From: Gnetum montanum
Taxonomy: Eukaryota; Streptophyta; Gnetopsida; Gnetales; Gnetaceae
DNA length: 64,000 bases
Direction of reading: 5' to 3'
NCBI GenBank assembly: GCA_015680685.1
Contig: MNCI01022294.1
Location: 24,887 to 88,886, forward strand
Below the pieces are notes generated by a model that made no database searches, was not told the origin of the DNA, and saw only the letters and a list, made by a program, of their open reading frames with translations. The position numbers and the translations under genes are program-made. Below, piece after piece: positions 22,403 to 34,911 of this stretch. The stretch's first letter is position 1; each line of letters starts with the position of its first letter.

Positions 22403-25400
22403 TGACATGATATTATTGGCAACCATTTGGGATGCGACTACCAATGAGTGTTCTCAAACAGGATTTAGGTGCTTGCGGGTCTCTGGCAACACCAAGGCCC
22501 AGATACCTTCAAATAGACTTAGTAGTTAATGTGAGTATGTGTGTGTGCTGTTGTAGTATGCAGTTGTGAAAAATGAAATGATTGTGTTGTGTGTAAACTA
22601 CGAATGATTTATCTTAAAGATATTCAGCCAACTTTGCCAAGTACTGTGAGTTATTGTGAGTTCTTATTCTGTTCAATTACCTAGTCTACGCAGTCCTTAT
22701 AATACCTACTTGTAACAAATAAAATTTTGTAAAAACATTTGAGCACAACTCCATGAATCTACTTCTAATTTTTCCTAGAGAAAGAGATAGTTCCACAAGA
22801 AAACTAGAAATAGAGGAAAATTCAATGGAAATAGACAGAAAAAAAAGTAGATTTGTGTTAAGACCTCAAATGTTTAAACAAGGTAAAATGATATGAGTAA
22901 AAAATTCACAATAAAGCTATCCCAAATTCAATAACTATGAATTGTTCAAACTTTTAAGGCTCAAATAAGCAATTTCTTCAAGACAAACCTACTATGCTAC
23001 CAAAAAATTGCTGTGTAAACTATCACATACGAGACTCCATTTTGGCTAGATAATGGATGTCAACAATTGCATTCAACAGAACCTTCAAAAGAATTGACAA
23101 TTTCTAATTGAAATACCATGGAGATTCACTTTAAAGATAAAAGAAAGCTATTCTGGTCCCATCAAAATACCAAAGATTTTCTGAACCCTCTTGACTATTG
23201 AATCGTTCAACGGCTTGACTACAAGCAGAGGCTCTCTTACAACAATCTCAATAGCAGTTCCTATACATTTCACAATAATAAAATTCACTACTAAAATGCT
23301 TTTAAGGTTTTTAAACACAAGCGCTTCTATGGCAAAATTTTAATAGAAATTTTCTATTATGCAACAAGAAACAATAAGAGCAATCTAAAAATCCCAAAAT
23401 TACTTGCCAAGCATGATACTATATAAACCACTAGCTAAACAATTTAAAAAAAATAAAAAACAATAAGCATAACTCACACGACTATGACAAAGAGGTTGAA
23501 ATCTTTTCTTTAGCCAGTCATCTTACAAGCAATCCTTCACAATTTCCTCTTTACAATGCTCTTCCAAGACCCAAAGTGTATCTCCAAGTGAGANGAAAAA
23601 GCTAGGAGATTACTTGACCAACAAGTTAGAGAAGTTAGGAGAAAATTATGCTAATATTGGCATGTGTCTTTACAAATATTACTTTTATAAGCAATAATAA
23701 TAATTTTTTGAAATAAATCCAAGAGCTCCATATAATTATTTTTTTTATTTTTATTTTTTTAGAATTTTTAATTTTTAAATGTTAAATATTATTGAAGCCC
23801 TAGTAATTTTATAAACAAGGTGGTGCAAAAAGATAATTTAGCATATACCTTAGTAAAACGTGGGTAAAAGCGGTTGTACGGTCTTTGGAGTCCATAAGGC
23901 CGAACAATAAATCATCTTCATATTCCCTGCACTTTATTATTATTCATTTATTATATATATATATATATATTCCTTTGAACCCACATACTAGTAAATTGCT
24001 GCACTGATAAACGACAGGAGTAATCAACTGGTTCGTTTCTTTCCTTTCTTGCCTCTGCGTGAAACGCATAGAAAAGGACACATGCTCTACCCAAGATCCA
24101 AAGTGCTATTTCAATCAAAATCGTATGTGAACTGCCACCATGAAAGGAGGCTTTGCCGCTGCATCTGGTAATGTTGTCGTGTGGTGTTCAGTTCCTGCCA
24201 CCATGTGCCATCTCCGAGAGTGTCCCAGTATATGGAGATCAGGATGCTGGAACCTAGCAGTTTGTTTGGAATTCTTCTGCAATCATCGGTGATCGCAGGA
24301 ATGAGAGAGAGCTTGCTATCATTTTCTGCATTCACACACAGATACCCATGCCTCACATGGTGCACATGTCGTTGCTGAAGAGCCAATAGTATGGGTGCAT
24401 CTACAATCACCGCCTATCTCTAGAGAAAAGGTTAGTCATCCCAGAAGAGGCCCCTGTGGGCAGTTGTTCTGACGTCTAACGGTCAGGGGATCATCAATTT
24501 CCATAGCATCATCATTGGCCATAGCAGATGCCTTTCCAACATGGGCCTTCAGCGAACTACATGGAGCTCTGGGGATGTCTCTAGTCGCATTGATAATTCT
24601 ACAGTTTTCTCAACCAAAGCATATGAATTTTTCTCTGGAAAAATAGTTGGTTTTGGCGAGGTTTTATGTACATGTTCTTTACTTGAATCTTCTTTAGCTC
24701 TACTCATGAGCATATTGCATGATTTATTCTTCAAATCAATGCCATTATTTCAACATCGATCCACCAATAACGAATTTCCTTCAAATTTATTATTAACAAA
24801 TTTTTCATTAATGTCGATGGAGAACCAAATTTTCCGTACTACTAAACCAAAATTTCTGAGAACCTTTCTAGCTTTGTGTAACCCTCCGAAATGTTGTTAG
24901 TTGCAAAATCCTTGCTCTATTCTATTAATTAGCAGCTTTCACCATTTTTAAACCCTGTAGACCAACCCTTCAGGGAAAATATTTGCAAAAATATCTTGAG
25001 GAGACCTAGGGCTTAAACATGGCCGCTCTGATTCCATTTTCGAATATTCTCCATTTCTCAATTTTCAGCCCCCCAAGTCAGGAAATTTCCTCTCCACTAC
25101 TGGAACTACGTGGTTCTGGAGTGGGTACTGTAAACTAAAGCATGGAGGAGCCCTGCCATTAAGGATCAAAAATCTATCAAGCAAAAGCGGTCTCTTTTCA
25201 TTGTTCTACCGACCCATGCAAAGTTATCATTCACAACAAAAATGTCTGTGGGTTACATGGCACTTCTTCCAACATTGCTGTGATTGCCGCAAGAAAAAAA
25301 AATAAGGCAAGATGCACAAATTATTTGTCACTGATGCTTTCTCAAGTTAATAATATAATTATTCCTTATTTACTATTATACTATCTTCCAATATCCATCC

Positions 25401-25537
25401 AAAGGAATAATTTGGCACTTAAATTTTGTATCCGAAGAAGGCCTTTACATCATTTTATTTACCAGTGGATTACTTCTCCAAAACACCCATCAACCCATAA
25501 CCTTAAAGCTACATGTTCACTTTTAAATTTTCAAGTC
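22403..25537. mobile_element. Unidentified 3.1-kb insert in gag of element C
   Basis: TCAAGTC occurs at both junctions (22,396-22,402 and 25,531-25,537), consistent with a 7-bp duplication, though the join would also need a frame change. The left two thirds are AT-rich with no gene. (TA)n lies at 23,951-23,970 and one ambiguous base at 23,594. The right part (24,060-24,930) is less AT-rich, and on the minus strand it is open from 24,899 to 24,549 apart from one TGA. That frame reads HFGGLHKARKVL and later SPKPTIFPEKNS; I do not recognise it. No terminal inverted repeats or poly-A tail are evident. It could be a captured gene fragment, a non-autonomous element or a Helitron-like insertion. Confidence 0.45.
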
Positions 25538-27330
25538 CAACTGTTCCATGGAATGGCCAAATGTGCCAACAGATACAAGTCATGGACTTTTACCAGGATG
25601 ACCCCATCAGCCCTGCAATCCCTGCTTTGACACTACCCCCAGGGATGTCCCTCCCACACTTCACGAATTATGATGGGGAGGGAGATCCCAATGCACATCT
25701 TGTCATCTTTAGGTTTGAATCTTTGATATTGCAACAATGGCCGCACATAATTATTCATGTCTTCACCATGTCTCTAGCTAGGAAAGCCCTAGATTGGTAC
25801 TGTGCACTGCCACACTCATCTATTTCAACTTTGGAAGAGCTTCTGACCTAGTTCATGACATGCTTCAAGTACAACTTGACGCTAGAAACCATGCTAGACT
25901 AGTTGATGAGTGTAAATCAAGAACCTCTAGAGCCAGTCCAAAAGTTCATGCAGCGTTGGAGTGCAACCCTTAATGAAATCCGCGTGACCATAATGGAGGC
26001 CCACCTGCTGGCCATCTTTAAGGGCGTAGTGAACGACTTCATCAAGTCCAAACTGTATTACCTTGCTCCTCACACTCTTATCCAAGCCTTCACTCAAACT
26101 AAGAGCATACAGGATGTAGCTGATACAAGCAAAGACCTAGCCTACATCACCTACAAAAACACCTTCACAAAGAAGGATAATGGTAAGGCCCCAACAGCCA
26201 TAGTGTCTACTGTGGTGATCGAGGCAAAGCCCAAACCTAGCAAAAATGGTAGCAAGAAAAACAAGAAACTGGTCGTACCCGCAGCTAACCCTGCGCCCAA
26301 ATAGGGCCATGCACCGCAACCTGCTATACCTACACCTGAGACATCTACACAACCCAAACCCAACTTTGAGTGCAAAGATCATTCAAAGTACACCCCACTA
26401 CCTCTCAAGTATTCAGAACTCCTAAAGTAGCTATTGGCAACAGGGTACATCCAACACAAGTAGATGTTGGAAGAAGCAATCAAGAGACATCAACGTGACT
26501 GCAAGCTGCCTAGGAACCCCTCTTTGGCCCTACCCAATGAGCCTCTAGTTCCTAAGGGTTTTAGGCTAGACAGGTTTTGTGACTACCACCAATAGTGTGG
26601 TCACAACACAGATTACTGTCTGGCATTGTAGGATGACATCCAGAGATTAATCGACCAGGGGAAACTGGTGTTGGATGAAAGCAACCTAGTGCACCATGAA
26701 AACCAATCTATGTATGTCTACACAAATCCCCTCAACACCAACAATGCTAATTATGTCATCAATGCCATCGGCATTGACAATGATCCTAGGCCACCCCAGC
26801 AGGCATTCATGGTCCGTGTGCCTCAGCGTAGTGCACCAGCACCACGAGCAGTTGATCAAAGCTTGCAATAGTCGTTCATCCTGAGAGTCCCTCCACAAGC
26901 ATCCATCTCTGTGCCACCTACTAGTAAAACTGCATGGCTCTACCCATTAACACCTTTAGCTCCATTTGTCATTAGGGGGCCGATGTCTTCAATAGCCCCC
27001 ATCCCACGCAAAATAGCTAAACAACCTTCTTGTCCTAAAAGGTGAGAATTTCACTTCGTAAGTCAGACGTCTAAGGGAAGTACTATCCAAGGTACCCCCA
27101 AGCCTATCTCTTCACCCCCTGCATTTGTGCCTTTGTCACTAAAGACAAACATTGACATGACCACACGGTCCATGCCACCTTGCCAAAAAGGGTCTGGACT
27201 TAGATCCAAAGTTTCCCCTCCTCAAGAAATTCATCTCCTTGGATGAATCAAAGAGGAAGAAAGCATTGAATAGGGGGGTGACCAAGACCTCTTGGATGCC
27301 CTCATTTAGGTCAAGTATGCTCTAAAATAG
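25538..27330 (+). pseudogene. gag: Gag capsid and zinc-knuckle region of element C (broken)
   Basis: MDFYQDDPISPAIPALTLP opens the part shared with element D (LDFYQDNPISSSVPPLTLP). FTNYDGEGDPNAHLVIFR, SLARKALDWYCALP, EPVQKFMQRWS and KLYYLAPHTLIQAFTQTKSI are typical of Tat/Ogre capsids. FCDYHQQCGHNTDYC-like residues near 26,578-26,625 form a C-x2-H-x4-H-x4-C knuckle (one Gln codon is TAG). After it come three copies of a PF-V-VP type motif (QAFMVRVP, SFILRVP, APFVIRGP). Two open stretches (25,513-25,851; 25,903-26,304) show it is better preserved than element 1. Confidence 0.82.
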
Positions 27331-27342
27331 AAAAACACTACA

Positions 27343-28170
27343 TTGAGCTTTCACGACCTAATCATGACATCCATCCCACACTGTGAGGCTTTGATCTGCA
27401 TGTTGATAGTGAATCCGGTCAACAAAGACATTCCAGAGGAAGAGGAAGAGATCTACTCGGTCCTGCTTCCCTCCACACCTACAGAGCTAGAACAACCTCA
27501 ACTAGCCTTCCACGATGACACCATTAGGAAAGATCTCGAAAGGGGTCAGGTGACTACGGCACCTCTATTCATCACAATTTGTATTGGTCAACACTGGATC
27601 CGAAGGGTACACATTGATGATGGGGCTACCATGAATGTCATCCCCTTTCCCATTATGGAAAAGTTGGGCTTGGTCAACCAGATGAAGCCCACAATGACAT
27701 CATGCCTGAGATTGTTCAATGGGGTGTAGGTCATGGTGAAGGGCATAGTTCACATAGACTTCCTAGCAGGGGACCAATTCCCCACAAACACAACATTCAT
27801 CGTGGTCGACTAATGCCTAGGTTTAACCTGATCTTGGGAAGATTATGGTTAGCATAGCTTAGGGCTATCTCCTCACCCATACACCAGAAGATCCACTTGC
27901 CTTATGCAGGTAGAGAGGTGGTGATCCACGGCGATGAAGTAGCAATGCAAGAAAGCCACAACGTAGGCGTGGAACAGGGCTCAAAGGTTATAACTTCTGA
28001 GGATGAAGTTCCTATCACAGTTTACATTAATCATCTGGCAGGAGGATTGGCTTAGCAAGTTGACCCTCAAAGCACAAATGCATGGGCCGAGTTACCCTTC
28101 CAAGTGGGTTGCAGCAATGTAGGTGAAGCCCATGGTAGAGTGCCTTGGCCTTATGTTTCGCTCAACCCGC
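27343..28170 (+). pseudogene. pro: Protease region of element C (broken)
   Basis: A 128-codon open frame (27,343-27,729) leads into HIDDGATMNVIPFPIMEKLG, where the active site reads D-D-G-A (27,616-27,627) in place of D-S/T-G-A. FNLILGRLWLA and SSPIHQKIHLPYAGREVVIH follow, then WAELPFQV near 28,090. Element D has the same D-D-G-A and the same downstream blocks. The protein ends just before a motif array, and RT does not follow for another 5.8 kb. Frame changes near 27,810 and TAG stops break it. Confidence 0.8.
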
Positions 28171-28239
28171 ATTGGGTCAAGAAGCAGCTACACCTAGTGT
28201 AGCAACCCCATTGCTTCCTACACACGCACCATTCTTATG

Positions 28240-28790
28240 CTTCTACGCAATGACCTGAAACGGTCTAAAACTAGCAATGTGCAAAGGCCAAAAATGGCCT
28301 AAAACTAGCAATGTGTAAAGGCCCAAAAAGGCCTAAAACTAGCAATGTGCAATATGCCCGAAATGACCTAAAATTAGCAATGTGAATTTACATATCGTTC
28401 CTATGTTCTGCTCAACCCATGGTGGGTCAAGAAGTAGCTACGCATAGCGTAGCAACCCCATTGCTTCTTGCCCAGTTGCCATCCCTTGTACGTTCACCAC
28501 TTTTTTCTTTGTTAACATACCATCCTTTTGGCATGCTACGCTATGGCCCAAAATGGCCTAAAACTATGCTACGCTATGGCCCGAAATGACCTAAAACTAT
28601 GCTATGCTATGGCCCGAAACAGCCTAAAACTTGTAATGGCCTAAAATGGCCTAAAGCAACCATAAGTTACCAGTTAGCCATTATTCAAGTTGTTACACAA
28701 AGGCCCGAAATGGCCTAAAACTGGCAATGGCCCAAAATGGCCTAAAACTAGCAATGGCCCGAAATGACCTAAATGTAGCACATGAAAGCA
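28240..28790 (+). repeat. Motif array 1 of element C
   Basis: About a dozen units of the form CCCGAAATGACCTAAAACTAGCAATG are spaced 25-60 bp apart, many joined by GCTACGCTATGG words. This array lies between the protease and the 3' end of the antisense ORF. Its motif is shared with arrays at 33,285, 37,720, 47,160 and 56,285. Confidence 0.8.
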
Positions 28791-29229
28791 TGAACATTTT
28801 ATACAAAATGCAACATGTATGCAATGCACAAGTTAGCGCAGAATCAATTTCTGTTTCACAAAATCCTCTTTTCTTTATTCAAAACTGTTGTCTTTTAAAC
28901 AATGTTTGCAAAATTTGTTACACAAAAAATTTCAAAATTCCAAAATAAAATCCCATGTTGTCATGGGTCATTTCTATTCACATCATCTTCACCTTTCATT
29001 CCTGCATCATTTTCTTTTGCATCACCTTCCCCTACATTGCCCTCTACCGATTCTTCATTCCCTCCCTTTATGGGCCCTGCACCCTCATCTAGGGCCTGCA
29101 TCATAGGGGTGAAACGGTTAGCTAGGGTAACCAATGTAAACTACAATAGAGCAGAAGCATTAATACAACGAAAAGCAACTAACCTGAGAAAGGCCCACAT
29201 CCTTCTTGAAGAGTATCTGATCTAAACCG

Positions 29230-32200
29230 AACCCAAGGCAATGCCAGACCTCCTCTACCATGATATCTACCTAATGCCTTTTGCCTGGTTTAGCGTCTGC
29301 TACAACAGCTTTCTTCCTTTCGGCGGTTGTCCACCTTAGCGGCCCCGAAGAAAAGGAGATGATCACGGTCTCTCCTGTGGGAAGGTCCACTTTTAGGTCA
29401 GGAGATTTTGTAACCTTGACCTACTCCTTGAACTTGTCATAGGCCTCAGAAGCGTCAATGGTATTTATGAATGCTTCATACATAAATACCTCCATAGTAG
29501 TGTTCTCGTACAGTCTACTATGGGTGGCATTTTCCCATTTATACATATGTTTATGGTTTCTCTAGGACTACCTCCATTCGTAAACCTTGGCACTGAAGTT
29601 TTTAAAATCTTGACACTTCTGGCCTAGCAGGTCCATCTGCATCTGCTACTCTATTAGTTTGCAGGTGGCCTCGACGTTTTGGTGCACAACTATCCAAAAC
29701 CTAGTGTAGTTTATCATAGCCTTGCACCAGTCCTCATTGTTAGTGTCATGGGCTATGAGGAATTCATTCCTCGACGTGAGATCCTCTACCTCGATGCTCA
29801 GGTCAGCCTCCCTTTGTTTAGCCTTCTCGACCTGTTTCCACAGGTCCTTGTTGACACGCTTATACTCCCACAGGGAACATGCTGAGTGCAAAGTGCATTT
29901 GCAAACCTCGTCGTATGCATGACGAGACACCTCGATCACTTCAAGTGGGAATGTGGATAAGACACCGAATTTCAAAGGCCGTGTCGGATCCCATTTGAGT
30001 CAAGAGGCTTCCATGACACGAAGAGCATACCAGTCGCATTAGTATAGCAAAAGTACCAAACTTAGGAAATTCTAGCATAACAATGCAAAAGCAAATAAGA
30101 CTAATACTTACTCGCTTTAGGATCCACCTGTTGAAGGTGGCTAATCATGTCATGAATGATCCCCTACATGAACATGAACTTGTTAGGGACCTCAGCCCAT
30201 GATTCTATGTGAATCGGTGGGGGTCCTGTAGCATCAATGGTAGCATCTGTCACATAACCAAATACATTAGCAATGACCAAAATGGGCCATGACAAGGCAG
30301 ACATATTTTTGAACTCACTGGCATCCGATTGTTGTCACTTTTCTTGCTGATGCAAAATGATGGTGGTAGCCTAGCGAGAGCTTCCTGTCGAGTTCCTATG
30401 AACATCCTCTTCATGCGCTAGTGCCTTTCCTTTAACAAGACTAGAATCTTTTTTATTCAAGGGAGACTCCTCCTTTCCAGTAGGAGGATTCTCCCTAATA
30501 ACAAGAGCCTCTGCCTTAGCTGTAGGAGCTTCCTTCCTTTTGACCAGAGCCCTTCTCTCTGAGACTGGGGCCCCCATGTCTTTATTCGTTATCCCTATCT
30601 TAAAGGCCGATGCCTGTTCATTGCCTTCTTCTTCTTCCTCTTCTTCTTCTGGTGGTCAAGAAACATATTTTCATTAGCTCAAATCAAGTTAGCCTAAGGC
30701 AGGTGCTACGCTATGCTACGCCACCTAGCGTAGCATAGCATAGCAGACAACAGCAAAGTAAGCATTAAAAGAAAGCATTTACCAATAGTAGGCTATGTCC
30801 TCTATAGTTTAAGCCACAGTATTTAACCCTCCTCCTCCTCCATGCAAAGGGTTTTATTATCTAGAGGAGGCCTCTTCTGCTGCAATGTGTTGGCTGTAGT
30901 CTCAGCTATGAGACGTTCAGCCCGTGAGACGCTACCATCCACAACAGAGGACGTCTTCTCTATGCTATCTTGGCCGTGAACGTTGCGGGCCACCTGATCC
31001 TTAGTCGTTATAGAAAAAAAATCCCCAATTATTTTTGAGGGATCTTGGGCTCGGGTGGTCTGAAGGATCTGGTGAATCCTTGGTCTGGAAATCTGGCTAC
31101 GATTTTGCATGACCTAGACTCCATTCTTCTGAACCACTAGGAACTCCACAAAGCACTTTAGGTAGGCTATGTAACAGGCATAATGTATATTGGAATGGGA
31201 CTCCATCTTCTTACGGAGCTCCAAGATCTCAGTTTGCAAGCCATTACATAAAAACCTAGTCCAATTGTAGTAAGCCCCCTCCTCCATAACCTCACACATT
31301 ATCTAGGCCTGCTCAATCCGCAGGACCTTCCCTTGGGTAAGCAGCTGGGGGAATGCACAAGCATGAAAGATAGGGTAAACCCCCTTGGTGGGTCCTTCTT
31401 TGAGCGTCTCCATAGGGAGCCCCTTTCGCTCATTGGTAAGCCCTAACCACTCCTGGATGTCCTTCTTCTAAAGGGTCAGCTCCGTCTTGGACTTTCACGG
31501 TATGAGGATGCCTTCAGTAGGGACACCGAATAGGTCCACAAATAGCTGGTCATTGATTTCAATGATCACCTGTACACCATGCATGCACAGGCGGAAATGG
31601 CTCACCTTGTTAGAAAAGGATTCGACCAGGGAGAGCATCTCGGTGGCAAGAATGTTTGGATTCAGGGCTAGGAACAGATCCATAAGTCCCACCTTTTCGA
31701 TGTTCTGGACCAGGGAGTTCGAGGTCGTGCCATTTAGCCAGCGTTCACTCATCTCTACTTCATACTTGAAGTAGATATTAGTCCCTGTGTCTCAGAAGTT
31801 ACCATCGTCACCTCCTGAGGCTTCCTCGCCCCTGCAACAGTTTCACAAAAATGTTTAGCATAAAAATGTAGAAAATACAAAGATTTCAAAGGAACTTAAG
31901 CATGCGACACTTACTGCTTGGCTTACCAGGTCTGTCTGGCAGCAGGAATTGTGGGAGTTCAACCATGATCGGTTTGAAGGGTTCTGCCAACTCCTCATCC
32001 AACCAATCATGCCTCTTACACTGATCATAGGGAATAGAATATACACCTGGGTAGGTGTGGTATTCACCTCCACATTGACCGATCACACTTGCCCGTAGGT
32101 TCTGACCAGAAGAGAACTCTTGTAGGGCTATCCGGGCTATAGCCAGTAGACCCAGTAGGCCGTGAACACCATCCTTGTTGATGAAGAACCTAGTAACAAA

Positions 32201-32951
32201 TGCATACTATTAGCATTAGGCCAACATGGCCAACGTTGCACAAACACAGTGGAATAAGGTTGCAAAACTCACCTGATAGCACAGTAGACAGTTCCCTGAG
32301 GGTTTTGGAAGCACAACACGACCAGCAAGTGTTAGCATCATGTCTAAGCACAATACACATGCAACGTAGCAACACCTAGCAGTTCATGCATATAGCATAG
32401 CATAACCCTCGTCTCGCACATAGCGTAGCGAGAACATGAAAGTGCTAGCATAGAAAAAATAGCCTAGCATAGCAATAGAACAATTAACAACATGCCCTAA
32501 CAAAACACATGTCGCACTATCAAATCACACATGGCCTAGCCCTCTTGAGGGTGCTACGTTATGCCATTCAAAGGCCAAGTAACTTAAATTGTCCAAGCCC
32601 TCATGATTATGACAACCGCGATGATGGTAGTTTAAGCAACCAAGCATGCAACTATGACGTAACATTTATACATCTACCATAGCTGAAATGGTGACAACAG
32701 CGATGCAAAAGCCAAAATGACATGATGATAGAAAATGCAGATGACTGAGACTAAGATACATAATTGTGAACAAGCAGAAAACATAAGATGATAACAAAAT
32801 TGCGAAAAAGGAGAGGAAGCACAGTAACCTACTGGGTCAATGGTGTGTCTTTCTGCGCTGTAACGCATGCTTGTGTCACATGCCTCAGGGTTTTCTTCAC
32901 CTCCTAAACCTTTGCAAGTGCCAAATGAGTACGTTCCTTCGTAGGAGCCAT
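29230..32951 (-). pseudogene. Antisense multi-exon ORF (aORF) of element C
   Basis: It runs opposite to gag-pol. ATG 32,951 (MAPTKERTHLALAK) opens it. GT-AG introns are visible at 32,832 onward (acceptor near the next exon at about 32,340), 32,272-32,190, 31,926-31,832, 30,782-30,649, 30,318-30,247 and 30,111 to about 30,010. Joined exons give FQNPQGTVYCAIR-FFINKDG, LVQNIEKVGLMDLFLALNPN, NDQLFVDLFGVPTEG, an acidic/basic linker (EEEEEEEGNEQ), IHIESWAEVPNKF and a coiled-coil end with LLGQKCQDFKNFSAKV. Each block has a counterpart in the element D aORF. Stops and at least one frameshift (near 31,770) make it inactive. No known domain is certain. LFVDLFGVP followed by a charged helix recalls plant-mobile-domain-like or putative plant transposon proteins. 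Motif arrays flank it on both sides. Confidence 0.72.
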
Positions 32952-33284
32952 CGTCCTACTTGTAGATTTCCCCTCTTCGCTATGCAAAAAATGCCTTGCT
33001 AGTTGTTAACAAAATCACTTCGTGCTCTGAAATTGCCTTGTGCTCCAATGTGAGCTCTACACTCTTAAGGTGAGAATGGAAAATTACTAGGGTTTAACCC
33101 CTATTTATGGCCATAATGGTGAGAAAGGAAAACTTTCTGCTCTGTCTCTCTGATTAATGTGGAGTGCACCATACAGCATAGCATGCTCACCATGACATCG
33201 TAGCATTGTCAGCATTAAAACCTTGACATGCTTCAAGCCAACTGTTTGCTTTCCCGAAAACAAAAAATTATATTTGTTTTCGTT

Positions 33285-33760
33285 ACAGGTCCGAAAAGAC
33301 CTTAAACTAGAAACTCTAGGAATCGTAGTGTTATCGGTCCAAAAAGACCTTAAACTAGAGATCCTAACATAGTTGCATCTTTAACAGTCCAAAAAGACCT
33401 TAAACTAACAGTGTCAACCTGTTATACGCTCACAGTTCACAATGACATTAAACTAGCAATTTCGCACTTTCGCATTGGTAGCTTCGTAATTCCTAGCAGT
33501 TTCGTGTTTTCACGTCGGTAGTTCACATTTTTCCATTAGCGGTTTTGCATTTCTCATACCTGTAATTTCCCGTTCCACATACTACTAGTTTTTCATATTA
33601 CGATTTTGCATGTTACAATTTGCAATCTGCAATGACACTAAACTAGTAGCTTGGCATTCGCATGTTAACAGTTTCACACTTTTGCATCAAAAGTTTTACA
33701 TCTTTAGAGGTTCTGCGCTTTTATGCCTTGGTGGTCTACCATGACCTTAAACTGGCAAGC
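33285..33760 (+). repeat. Motif array 2 of element C
   Basis: Units such as GTCCGAAAAGACCTTAAACTAG, CAATGACATTAAACTAGCA and CATGACCTTAAACTGGCAAG recur at about 30-100-bp spacing. The array lies between the 5' end of the antisense ORF and RT, with units in the sense orientation of gag-pol. The first units are regular and the rest are separated by TTTCGCATTT-like filler. Confidence 0.8.
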
Positions 33761-33959
33761 TTTTAATCTTTATATCATCATACTTCACAAGTTGCATCTC
33801 ATTGTTATTTTGGAAATTTTCATTATGCACAATCTCTGCCAATAGGTGCCTCTTAACTAGGCTTTCACCTCATGTTGGCAGGTTGAGCAAGAGATGGAAA
33901 TCTGTTGCGATTTCTCCACACCCTTAACGTTAGAAGGTCCACATGGCAAGCTCACGAGA

Positions 33960-34911
33960 TAGTTGAACCTCAACCTGATCAACTAGGGGTCAACCACAAA
34001 TAGCACTATAGTAGCCTTAGAAGAATCCCCAGATTGGCCCAAGCATCTGGTCCAAGACTTAGACTTAGAGGCCAGGGATGTTACCGAGGACCCTCTCGTT
34101 GAGACGCCTGTGACCACGTCCAAGGGGGAAGTAAAAATGTTAAAACTCAGCTCCCTCCTAGATGCACAGACACAAAAAAATGTAGCCAAGATTTTGCCAG
34201 ACAACATTAATTTCTTTGCATGGTTGTACAGCGACATGCCAGGTTTAGATCCATAGCTGATTCAACACAACATTGTCCTAGACCCACACATGAAGGTAGT
34301 CAAGTAGAAGGCTCGCAAAGTTAAGCCAGAATCACACTAGCCATGAGGGATGAAATCACCAAGCTATACCAAGTTGGTTTCATCCACACAGTTGACTACT
34401 CGGAATGGGTGTCCAACATCGTTATGGTTTCGAAGAAAATGAGAGGAATACGAATCTGTATATACTTCCAAGACTTGAACAAGGCAATGATCAAGGACAA
34501 TTTCCCACTTCCAAGCATCGATTAGCTGATTAACACCACAGCTAGTGTTGCTCTGCTATCCTTTAGGGATGGTTTCTCTAGATATAACCAAATCCACATT
34601 AACCCAGAGCACCAGGTGACAAAAACCTCCATGACCCGATGGGGTACCTTCTATTACACCATGATGCCTTTCGGGCTCAAGAATGTTGGAGCAACCTACT
34701 AGCGAGCCATGACCAACATTTTCAATGACTATATCCTAGAAACATTAAATGACTACGTGGATGATATAGTAGTCAAGTCTAAGGAGGCAGCTGATCATCC
34801 ATGCGATCTAGGGGTAGTACTCAAGTGTTGTTAAAAGCACGAATTACGCCTCAATCCTAAGAAGTGTATCTTCGGGGTGAAAACTGGGCGCATGTTAGGG
34901 TTCGTGGTATC
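33960..34911 (+). pseudogene. Reverse transcriptase of element C (interrupted by element D)
   Basis: The leader VKMLKLSSLLDAQTQKNVAK and FFAWLYSDMPGLDP are followed by EITKLYQVGFIHTV, EWVSNIVMVSKK, IYFQDLNKAMIKDNFPLP, FRDGFSRYNQI, TRWGTFYYTMMPFGLKN, and the catalytic YVDD (34,754-34,765) in NDYVDDIVVKSK. ELRLNPKKCIFGVKTGRMLG closes it. TAG stands for Gln at two places or more (for example ATY*RAMT). At 34,907-34,911 (GTATC) element D begins, and the reading resumes at 53,814 (same GTATC) with SKAEIRVDPDKVKAI, so the interruption is a clean insertion. Confidence 0.9.

Noticed and set aside
24111-24410. 99-codon minus-strand frame in the insert of element C, a possible gene
   Set aside because: Not recognised, no splice sites or partner exons found, and a plus-strand frame overlaps it. 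I list the whole insert as unidentified instead.
28240-28790. Repeat-spacer pattern that could suggest a CRISPR array
   Set aside because: Units vary in sequence and spacing, lie in a plant retroelement and have counterparts at other boundaries of the same element. No cas genes.
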